A stretch of 64,000 nt of DNA from Dipetalonema caudispina. Lineage: Eukaryota; Nematoda; Chromadorea; Rhabditida; Onchocercidae. A program made the position numbers and the translations under genes. The notes beneath the pieces are model-generated. The model did not search any database. It was not told the origin of the DNA and saw nothing but the letters and a program-made list of their open reading frames with translations. The stretch lies in assembly GCA_013365325.1 (NCBI GenBank), contig JABVXV010000219.1, positions 44,804 to 108,803 of the forward strand, read 5' to 3'. Every line of letters starts with the position of its first letter. Position 1 is the first letter of the stretch. Of this stretch, positions 1-10,273 are shown in pieces.

Positions 1-116
1 ATCATATTATGACATAGAGGTATCAAATCGATTTGGAAAATATAAAGCTAAGAATAAGCACTGAGAAAATTGGGATTTCTGACAAATGAAGATAATTGTT
101 ACTTATCCAAGAATGA

Positions 117-467
117 TCAAGATATTACATCGCTAATTGTCGGTGGAAGCTTGTGATCCATATATGCTACCGTCCTCAGTTCTCGACTATCAACTTTCCC
201 ATCTCTCGTCAAATCATAATGAGTCATAAGTTGATTTACTTGAAACGAAATTTAGATTTTAATTTCAACGGATAATGAATAGATGCTAGAAAGTAGATCT
301 GGCATATTTTTACAATGAATTATTCAGTAAAGAGTAAGGAGAAATTTAATTTCTGCTATAACTGTAAAGTTTCACATAACTTTCAAATTTCATTGCTTAC
401 CTGTACTAAGGGCAGTAACACTGAATAAAATACTGGTTGCTGCAAATAATATCCATGGTCGAGACAT
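117..467 (-). CDS. Secreted EF-hand protein, short or continuing past the left edge
   Basis: Two exons are visible, 467-401 and 238-117. Exon 1 encodes a 22-residue signal peptide (MSRPW, then a hydrophobic run ending SVTALST). Exon 2 joins in phase and encodes one canonical EF-hand loop of 12 residues, DLTRDGKVDSRE, with acidic or oxygen ligands at positions 1, 3, 5, 9 and 12, so a secreted or ER-lumen calcium-binding role is inferred. The start lies 9 bases after a TTTTTTTTTAG acceptor, consistent with SL trans-splicing. The frame ends at TGA 119-117, giving about 62 residues; alternatively GTAATA at 128 is a donor and the gene runs off the window. The exon 2 acceptor (TTTCAAG) is non-ideal. 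The family cannot be named from one EF hand. Confidence 0.55.
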
Positions 468-967
468 TTGTATATCTAAAAAAAAATAAAAGTGAATTGG
501 TCGCATTTATATTCCAAATAAATCTGGGTCTTTCAACTTACCGCTATCAATGAGCATTAGCTGTTTTACCTTAACCTCATTTTTGAAACGACATCGAGAT
601 GGTGCATATTAAATTCACTATTGATTTACAACAGGTTTATAGTTTTTGTTTTTTAAGCATTCATTTAAAAAGAACTTTGGAAAAGATGCTTGATAGCTTA
701 ATTTTACTCATAGCTGGACCCTTCTGAATAATATACCTCCTCCTCCTCCTAAAAATAATGTGAAGTATCACTCATAGCAAAGTAGTTACAGCAATGTTAG
801 CAAAGTTCAAGAAAAATTTGAAGCGGCTAACATTTTAGTGAAACAAAAACAAAAAATGATCTGAACGATTTCAAAAAAAAAGAAAAAAAGGAAAAAAATT
901 ATAGAACAACTATGTGTTTCGATAGGGAATCAGGTGAAACACTGTCAACAAATCTGACATACTCAGA

Positions 968-1625
968 TCAGTTCAATTTCGCTCCATTTACCCACATCAT
1001 GTGTCCCACATTAGTTTCATAAATTTTTGAAAAGAATTGTAAGAGAAAAATTAGTGCAAGAGTTTTTTTTTTTTTTAGGTCAAGATCGTATTGATACGGT
1101 ATATTTTCTTTAATGAACAACTCTGAACAAGACATAACTGTACCGTTTATCGATGCATGACCCAAATCTTTCCATAACATGAAAGATGTTTCGTCTAAGA
1201 GTGGCACTTCAGCTAGAAAGAATTACTTTCAATGAATGAAACGTCATTTATTTTACACCGAATATATGATTAAAAAAAAAACAACAACAAATAAATGTTT
1301 AGTTCACACCTAAAAAATGAGTTGTAGTAGGATAATACATTCTTCCATGTATATCTTACTTATATCCCACGTAACGTACAATACGGCGATTAAAGTGTCA
1401 AACACGTAAATCTGCAAGCAGTATTCCATTTGTGGATGGTAGGTCGATATTGTCCATAAGACATAATCTATAATGTGACTCGTGAAGTACCTTAGGATTT
1501 AACTTACCAGTAACAATGCATAAATGGGATGAATAATCATATATCAAATAGTCTGTCCAGCGATTCAATAAATTTGGTCTGATTAGCAGATAAAAATAAA
1601 GATTTGTTCTGAAGCTTGAACCCAT
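968..1625 (-). CDS. Unrecognised small protein, two or more exons
   Basis: Two open stretches look coding. Exon 1625-1508 starts with ATG (MGSSFRTNLYFYLLIRP) and ends at a good GTAAGTT donor. A stretch from 1212 follows a TTTCTAG acceptor, joins in phase and runs to a stop at 968-970 (EVPLLDETSFMLWKDLGH near its start, VNGAKLN at its end). Ignoring the donor, the first exon reads on to a stop at 1398 and also looks protein-like (LNPKVLHESHYRLCLMDNID), so retained-intron or alternative ends are possible. The second stretch crosses a run of A residues coding for lysines, which could instead mark an untranslated end. I do not recognise the family, and upstream exons between 1626 and 2000 may have been missed. 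Confidence 0.3.
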
Positions 1626-2021
1626 CTTTCAAAAAATGTGTTTTTATTTGCATAACATTTGAAATAGAAATGATGCTTATAAACAATGAAATGAAAGCAT
1701 TCAATAAAATAGTAAATCTATAACATTAAATAAATGACCTTTCTAGATTGAATAATACAACATAGAGATATGGTAGCAATTATAAAGAATTAGTCATTGT
1801 TTGCGTAAAAATGGAATATTCTCTTTAATAATGCATGACCTTTTCTTGATTTTTTAATATCGAGTTTTACCATAGCTAAATTTTAGAAATCAAGGTTAAG
1901 AGGTTAACTTCTTAGTTCAGAAAGAAACTTATAAGTTAAAGGAGAAATGCTATGCTGTATATGGTTAAAAAATCTTAAAAAAATCAAAGTGAGGTGTAAT
2001 TGGAGGATTCATGGCTGCAGT

Positions 2022-3703
2022 CTACAATTTCGATTCCAACAATTCCTTTGTTAGTTCATCTGGTTCTCGAATTTCCAGGTTCTGAAAAAAAAATTATGAC
2101 ATTCTGGCATAAAAACGAAACGTTTTTTACCAGAAATTCTCAAAATTTAGTGGAGCAGACTTGAAAAACTGAACTCTGTAAATTTAGTTCATGTTTACTT
2201 TTTTAACGGAAAAATATAAGTGTATTGAGAGTAATAAAAACACAAATGCGGGCACGAGTTCTGAAAAGAAACTGACAACTAGTTTTATGTGATCCAGCAT
2301 GTTTTGTATTCACACTCATTGTGCTTTGCAGTAACACGAAAAAAAATAAATTCTCAGACTCTAATTCTAGTATAAAATTTAAATGCATTCATAATAATGC
2401 AAAAGTTAAGATGCAGTTATTCAAATACATTGTTATTTCTTGTCCCATAAATCCTAAAGATTTCTTGTGCGCGAAGTAAATCATGCACATAATTACTGAT
2501 AGACTGATACAGTATCTATCCATTAAAATATAGTAACACTTGAAGAATTTCTAAGAAAGATTAATTTGAGGATATGAAATACCCTATTAAGCTCACATTC
2601 CTTCGCCAAATTGTTTCTACTACCAGCATACATCATTCGTAATTGTGGGTTGCATCCTTAAAAGATTTAATAATAATTATTTAAGATCTATAAATTGTTC
2701 AGCTAAAATATATTTCAAAATAGATTAAACATACATGTTTGACAAAAAAGAAACCAGAAGTAAGCAGCTGTTGTTACCTTTCATCGTCTCTAGGAAGTCA
2801 TAATTTTTTTTATCTGCAATAAACAGACCTGATGGACTGTAGAAGACAAGACAGAGTGGATACGAAAGACGTCCATCATCATGTACACGCTCATAGCTTA
2901 TTACAATATATCGTGGTTGTTGCACTGGTAATTCATCACAGATCATATTCGGATCGCAATCCTAGAAAACAGTTTCATTCTGCAGCACTAATTATTCAAA
3001 AATTCTGGAGCTATTTTGAAGCACACTATTTTTTGAAGGGCCATTCAATGGAAAAAAGAAATACCTCAAGTTTTTGATCCAACATAATGAGCTGTTTCTC
3101 TGGATCAATCTTCACTGCAAATTAACTGCATGGTTAAAGTAAAGACATGAAGACAGTGCGGAAAAAGAGCGTATTAAATCTAAATTATCGTCAACTTTCG
3201 TTATGAACAGATCTAAGAAAAAATTTGCTAATTTTAAATCTTTTAAATGAAACAAAAATGCACATATTAAAGCATTTGTTGAGCGCTTTTTACTGAATCG
3301 AAATCGTTCCAGTTCGTCTTTTACGTCCGTCGGAATCGCACATATTTTTAATGTACCCGTCTGAAATACAGTTAGTTTGAAGAATATAGAATGTGTAAGA
3401 AGACGATAGAAAGAGATCGATCAATGAAGGCCATGTTTTGAAGTTTCCGTCTCATTCAAAAAAGGTTAACTTTTATAGACTATGTTACATTCACCTTCAC
3501 CTTTAAGCCCAATGCTGTGTATTACAACAATAAAATTTAAGATTATATCACTGAATCATCAAAAGGTCATCCGAATAGAATAGACAAAACAATTCGACAG
3601 TTACTTTTTAGTTAAATAATTGATTAATTTACATTGAATCTTCCTGATGAAAGCTTTCTGAAGAGAAACTTAAAAAATTGAAGAAAAAAGAAACACAAAC
3701 CAT
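2022..3703 (-). CDS. gmf: Glia maturation factor (ADF-homology domain protein)
   Basis: GMF is an ADF/cofilin-fold protein that binds Arp2/3 and promotes debranching of actin networks in the cytosol. Five exons close in phase: 3360-3264, 3114-3065, 2961-2829, 2656-2583 and 2081-2022, giving about 139 residues, the usual family length. Diagnostic stretches are [11 protein letters not shown] near the N-terminus, [51 protein letters not shown], then [12 protein letters not shown], and a C-terminus ending [18 protein letters not shown]. The first of these exons has no ATG; an ATG-only initiator exon at 3703-3701, followed directly by GTTTGT, fits the phase and is my preferred start, but it is uncertain. 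The identification is very secure from the ADF-H core. Confidence 0.9.
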
Positions 3704-5130
3704 TTTTAACGATGAAACAGCAGCACAGTTTTAATCAATCCCTCGATATCTACAAATATTTACAAGTTGATTTACAGATACTTTTCAAAAGAAATTAAAA
3801 TATTCAATTTGAGAAACCATTTATTGTCATTGTTGTGCAAATAACTATAAAAGTTTAAGACTCAGTAATGTATTCATATTTCCTTGCATGCTTCTTTAAG
3901 TTAATCTCTCAATTTACAACAAGATCTACTACCATTTACTCTTTTTTCTTCATTCATTTTGGATTCCAATTTCCCCAGTTGTTTCAGTTCTATTAAATGG
4001 TGAAAAGACTATTTCATCTCACATTACAACTCGACCTATCTTTATCCAACTATATGATTTTCGAACATCCAATTTAAAAGTCAAAAACTTCGTTTTCCAC
4101 TAATCCAGTAATTTCATGGAAATTTTTCCCCGTTAGAAAACTCAAATTGAGTTATAAAATTCCTTCAAAAGAAATATGAAGATTAGCTAAATCAAGATTC
4201 ATTAACACAAGACGACAGAGGACCATCTTGTCAGTTTTTTACAATATAATCGCCCATGTTGACCACTGGCCGGACTTCATTCTTCCTTCAAAGCCACTAA
4301 AATGCAAAGATAAGTCCCTCCAAGAAATGCAAGAGATGTTTTAGAGTAGCGGGAACGATAAATTAGTTTTATTAACATTTGTACATCACAAGAAGATGAA
4401 TCCTAAAATTTAAACTATGAGGACCTGATTTTAAGGTAACATAAAAAATCAACTGAAAAGTAAAAGCATCCTAAAACTATAAAACAATAAGATGCAGAAG
4501 ATAAAATTGCACTGAACCACTGCTTCGTCTAAAACTATTTCAGAGTACCTTTAATAGCTATTTCTCATCCTCGATATCTTCATTATTATTATCATTACTA
4601 TTCAAACTTATATTCTATAACTCATAGATTCTTTTCTTTTCCTTTTGGGAAAGAATATAGAACTTCGAAGTTCAGCTAGAACCAATCCCAATGAAAAAAG
4701 GGCTTGGGAGTAGGTAATATATTCGATTCATTCAAAATAGGATAAACAGTCAGGTTCAGAAAGTTATGGAAATCATATAATTTAAGAATGAATACCGGTA
4801 ATAGCAAATAGTATCTCTAAAGCATTCTAAAGAATATGACCCTTCATATTACATGAATTAAATTTATCTCAGGTTGAGCTACATAACGAATCAATTATAA
4901 GTAAAACATAGGGATAAAAATTATTGCTAACTCGACTGTGGAGGAGAGAAACACAAAATGGAACAGAACGCATATAAATTAGAAGCTACTGACAAGCAAC
5001 GTATACAATACGGTAAGTGAGATGGAAGTAAGTTAATAATCCTTAACATGAAAGACTGTTAATGATAGAATAGCTCAGTTAATTATATGAAAGAAAAAAA
5101 AAAAAAAAAAAAAAACAAAATAACGTCGCA
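3704..5130. other. Gene-free stretch between GMF and FBXO42
   Basis: No coding exon was recognised in about 1.4 kb. It holds the GMF upstream region and the FBXO42 3' flank (both genes read leftwards), with an A-rich run near 5093-5115. No promoter motif is clear enough to call. Confidence 0.5.
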
Positions 5131-8100
5131 TTATATTAAACGAGCAGGACTCAGTATATAAATATCATTACTAATTGTATGGATAAACGGAAGGCGATTA
5201 TCACCTTGCATATCACTACGCATCCCACCAAACATTATCAACTCTCCTCGACCAGCACATAGCGAATACAGCATCGTATCATCCGGTGCGTTCAAATCGT
5301 TCTCTTGCTGACGCCATCTGAAAAATTCAAAATTTCATCTTTGAATAAACAACACATAAAAGATACAATTATACAAATCCTAACCTTCTCTGATTAGCTG
5401 CATAACGGTATGAATTCACTAAAATTATACAACACGCGAATGAATTTTGTAGTTTTCACCGAAATTTTCTCCAGCTATTCAATATGTAACTACATATTTC
5501 CACAAAGTGCATCATAATGACTTTCAATAACTCACGTTACTGTAAAGTCCTCCAAAACTCGTGCGGTGTCGAGTATATAAACACAAGCATTCCCTAGACG
5601 CCTTTTATGATACCAATTTTCTGAAAAGACATAAAATACTGAGAAACTAATTACTGCATATGCATTACCTTTTAACGTACTTAATAACGAATACACATGG
5701 TGAATTGAACGAAGAAATCGATACGACCAGAAGTACTGCTTGGCTAGCAGTCATTTTATTAAATGATGAAAAAATTTCAAAAAGTTCGCGAAAAAAAAGA
5801 ACTTACTTCCGGAGCCTCTCGATGCTGCACCAGAAGCATCATTATCACGCTTTAAATTGCTGAAAAACAGAAAGCATGCATTCTAAACTGGCAGAAGCTA
5901 AAGCCCATAATATTTATACTGTAAAGTTAACCAAACTTTGAAAGCAAGTGCTCCATAGAGGACTGAACTTTAGAAATGAAGTATTAGGAACTATAATCGA
6001 CTCATGAAATACCAAGACTCTTTCTCATACGTCCTTCACAAAAAACTAACGCCAAGCAAAGAATCTCTCAAAAGAAAAATGTATATAGATAGGATAGTTC
6101 CTAAAAAGAGTTTCCCATATGAAGCCAAAAAAGACTTCAAAGACTTTCATAAAATCTACAGAAAAAGAGAGTCTTTAAAACAATAGCACATATAAAGAAC
6201 TTACTTTTTCGCATGCGATGAAGAGGTAGATGGTTGACAACCCGAAGAATTCAATTTTCCGTTCAATGCAAGGTCCATGTTATTCCTATACCTAATGTAT
6301 TAATCTTACATCTGAACTGTCGCAAAATTTACCGTTTATCAGTGATACTTTTCGAAATATAATTTAAGTTCCAAAGAATTAAATTTAAATTTAACAGGAA
6401 TTGTACCTTGTATTAGAGGGCTGCAGCGTGACATTATTCACTGGACGCGATGGCTAAAAAATTATAGAATAATTCAACAGTTTCATGAAATTCTATAACC
6501 AAACAATTTGATTTTTTTAAAAATCACATACCAATTGAATCGGATTTTTTGAAGTAACCTGGAGTGGTGCTGGGCACGAATTCAAACTGATCGTGTTATA
6601 CCTAAAAGATCTTAAGTAATTCCTGATCTTTCCAGATCTTTGACAAGTTATTTCTATTGTATGAAACAAAGTATAGTGAATGTTAAATACATACTTTCTG
6701 GAATCAGAAATAGTAAAATTTTAAAATCCTGTTCATTCAAAAGATATACAATTTTAAATTATCGTACCCATTACTCTTCCTTGCATAACTTATATACGCA
6801 AGATTCCGTCCAATTGGACATGCTGGGTGACACCAAAGCTGAGACGGACCTGATCCTGGATTCGTGATCTGAAATAACAACAAAATTATGCTGCTGGGAA
6901 AATTTGTTAGGTAAACGCCAAAATTTTTAATCCCACTATATTTCCACAACAATTCTTTCGCCTCTGAGATACGAAGTTAGACGTAGGTATAAACTGGAAT
7001 AATTCTGACATACATATCTACCAAATATATAAATGCCCACGATACAAATCCTAAGCATTTGAATTCTATTCTGAGAACTGGGCATAACTAGTTTCAATTT
7101 AAATTTGATTGGGAAAAACGCAGTGCAGTTCAAAAGCGTTTTATTCAGCATCAATGCCACACATATCATCAATCTACCAGACTTATCAGAAAACAGGGAT
7201 CAAAACTGACATTAATTTGTTTCCATTCCCACGCAGTTTGCAATGTCAAGTCGAACGTAAGAAGCCAAGCATCGTTGTAGATACAGTTCGGACCACCACA
7301 TCCACCGACCACGAGCAGGTGCGATTTGTCAATTACGACACATGAGCTACCATAACGGGGGTTCGGTTGTGGATTTTTCAACAAGATCTGTTGACCTGAC
7401 GATGCATCCGACTTTTCACAACTTCGGTTTTTATGATTCCTGCCGAAATTGATGTTTCATATATCCAGTTTTTAATCACAGCAAATACTGAACCCAAATA
7501 ATGAAAAACGCAACAATCTTTAAAATATCTCCTCGAATTCAATGAAATATATACTACAGAAAATGAGCTTACTAAAGCAGTCGAAATGTGACAATAAATA
7601 GTCGAGAATCGACATTATCGATAGTTTACTAATCACTAACGAATCTAAAACTTGTACAAAACCGCTTAGGAAAACTTACTCAGCGAATGATGGCATGTGC
7701 CAGATTTTACTGATAATATTCAGAACATAAACAGTATTTGTAGCACGGCTGTTCTGAGAACCACCAAAAATAATCAGCGAATCATCTACCACACATGCAC
7801 AATGACTTGCAATTACAGGGGGTGGAGGTTTCGTCTCGATCTGAAGAAAATACTGGGATAATATCAAGAATAATGTGTCTGGGGAAAATTCGGGAGGCTT
7901 TAAATGTCCAAATCTTGCTGATATGATTTAAAAGATATGGAACAGCTTCATGGAATATGAAGAAAGACAAAATTTTAAGCAATAAACCGATGAATGTACC
8001 ACAATGGAAGCAACATTTTACTGACTGATATTTCCCATATGAATAGATTCTGATTACCTCAATCCACTCATTCGTTTTAGTGTCATACATATGTATTTCA

Positions 8101-8971
8101 TTAAAAAAATTTGCTGCTTGGTGGATTGGGTTTGGCGAGGATTTTGCGAATCCACCATGGAGGATCAAATATTCCTTGTAAGGCACAAAAATGGACATTG
8201 CCTTCGGTCGCGGGAATGGAGCACACTTAATAAATTCTCGACACCAATTGCGGGACCTCTGAAATTACAATTTTGAACTTCCCAGAAAATGTAGGACTAT
8301 TTTTCGAATTTTCATGGAAGTGTACCGACCTTAAATGAACAGTAAATTAAACTGCACACAACTTTCCCCAAAAAATTCAACAAACAAATCCATGAAGATA
8401 GTAGAAGTATACCAGGTCAAAACTCCAAAGGTCGTTGAAGGTAGTATAATTATCCGTGCATCCACCAAATATATATACCTTTTTTGTACCATCATGATAA
8501 CAACCTGAATGTGAGCAACGTTTTGCAATTGCACGATCTCCTTCCTTTTCTGCTGCATGCAGACTCCTATAAATAAGATACACAATCATTTCGAATCTTT
8601 TCAAATAAAATTCAATAGCGAAAGATTTCTTCAAAACATCATGACTACTAAGGCAGTCGGATATAACCATTAGTGAACATTGGAAAAGACGAAAAACACG
8701 ACACAGCTTTATGAGATTATATTCCGCAGGCTTCATTTCCCGAATATTTTCATTTTTTCAGCACAACAACCTGCCCAGAAACAATTTACACTTCAACTAA
8801 CCAAATCAACTGATTGCATCGAAAGAAAGATTTTTTTAAAATACTAATGATAGTGCATGTAACGCGATGCCATCGACGACTAACTAATCGGACATTCTCC
8901 AAATCGCCGTATTGATTCAAATATGAGAAGACTATTTCCAAAACAAGATCCGGCAATTCATCGATATCCAT
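5131..8971 (-). CDS. fbxo42: F-box/Kelch protein, FBXO42 type
   Basis: Substrate-recognition subunit of an SCF (Skp1-Cul1-F-box) ubiquitin ligase; mammalian FBXO42 (JFK) targets p53. Twelve exons close in phase: 8971-8802, 8566-8413, 8258-8058, 7840-7680, 7439-7211, 6868-6798, 6601-6532, 6453-6407, 6285-6205, 5859-5807, 5620-5536, 5317-5131; about 502 residues against 717 in human. The F-box is residues 4-45 (DELPDLVLEIVFSYL, then RLVSRRWHRV). Kelch blades follow: VYIFGGCTDN with FNDLWSFDL; YLILHGGFAKSSPNPIHQ; LIIFGGSQNSR; HLLVVGGCGGPN with YNDAWLL. The FBXO42 signature LWCHPAC comes next, then a Ser/Asn-rich linker shorter than in human, and a last blade with GRGELIMFGG. An out-of-frame ATG 8 bases upstream opens a two-codon uORF. 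The Kelch core makes the assignment strong; some linker exons are short and less certain. Confidence 0.9.
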
Positions 8972-10273
8972 TATTCCATCCAAATTACAAGTCTAAAATA
9001 ATCCAAAAATTAAAATACAGAAGTCTAAGAGATGTATAATACATGCATAGTGATTACACTTGTGTTATATTCAGATCATAATTCTTAGTATTGTGATTCA
9101 ACTCCGCTGTTTGATTTTCTCTTCATACAAAATTCCCGCGCGGTTGTATCTAAGTGCATGCCTTACAGAAGGTACATGCGACATACGCGTACTGTGAGAG
9201 GCACAAGAGTACTGTAAATCACTCCAAAACGGAAAACGACACTATGAATAGAATTAATTTATTACCTTTAATGGAACTAATTCAATTAATTCATTGATTT
9301 TGTTTCTACCTACCTCTCTTTCACAGAAAATGGTGATTAACTTACTTTATCAGTAGCAATTATGAAAAGTTGCAGAATAACAGAAATTCAAATACTTAAG
9401 GAGGAAATACCAAAGGACTGAAATACTGAAAAAAGTTCAGCATGACGACGTTATCATTTGAATAAACCCGCTTTAATTCCTAAAGTTCCCACTGAGATAT
9501 CTTAGTAATAACTCAATAAAGCATAAAATGTTTGTTCTTCCCGCGGTAAGCAAGCAGGTAATGAATGTTCCAAAGGTTGAAATAGCAAGAGAATGCTTAT
9601 ATCTACTGAGAGAGAGACAGAGAGAGAGATCCTCACGGTATTTCCTTCCTCTCTTCTCCCTCTTCCTCTCCATCTCATCCTCTCTCTCCGTTTTTTTCTT
9701 CGCTACAAATTATTTTCTCTCTCTTTATCTTTTACCATACTATCTTGTTGAAATGTTTAATTCTACAAAAAAAAAAAAAAAATGAATTATTTACAATTTA
9801 TCTGATTGATTTGCTATTCTCATTCAACCATGTCATATTTAAAACTTATTAATTAAATTTTAATTTCACATCTAATATTTCTCTTACAATTTTATTATTG
9901 TCGTAAACTATCTGATCGTCTAAACCTCATTACTGTCACATTCTCTTAATAGTAATGTATTGGGTGTGGAAATGTTACGGCAAATTTAAGCAAGTTTACA
10001 TTTCTAATTATTCGTTAACAATTTATTAAAAGGATATGGATAAGATCGATAATTTAAAGTTTAACGTATTAGTGTGATTGATTGAAAATTTAGTAAGTGA
10101 GAGAGGCCTCTCTTCCTCCTCTTTCTCTTTGATTGTTGGAAAAGATGTTTATCCATTGTAAATTTCATTTAACTCTTCAAAAGTTTCATTTCGAATGTAT
10201 GCAGTAAGATGTATAATTTTTGGAAGTGTTTAAAACGAAGCAGTTTCTTCAGCAGTAGCTTTGAAGGATAGTG
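8972..10273. promoter_or_regulatory. Shared divergent promoter region, FBXO42 / PPM1D
   Basis: About 1.3 kb separates the FBXO42 start (leftwards) from the PPM1D start (rightwards), so both genes must draw on it for 5' control. It contains a purine/pyrimidine-rich tract near 9607-9725 (GAGA repeats running into CT-rich sequence) and a short A run at 9767-9781. Open frames on both strands over 9473-9785 arise from that simple sequence and are not genes. No specific factor site was identified. Confidence 0.45.
9607..9725 (+). repeat. GA/CT-rich simple sequence
   Basis: A block of GAGAGACAGAGAG repeats followed within 20 bases by CT-rich sequence (TCTCTTCTCCCTCTTCCTCTC type). The two halves are roughly complementary, so a cruciform or hairpin is possible. 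It lies in the shared FBXO42/PPM1D promoter region. Confidence 0.7.

Noticed and set aside
6004..6186. 60-codon Lys-rich plus-strand ORF
   Set aside because: Lies within an FBXO42 intron on the opposite strand; no signature beyond base composition.
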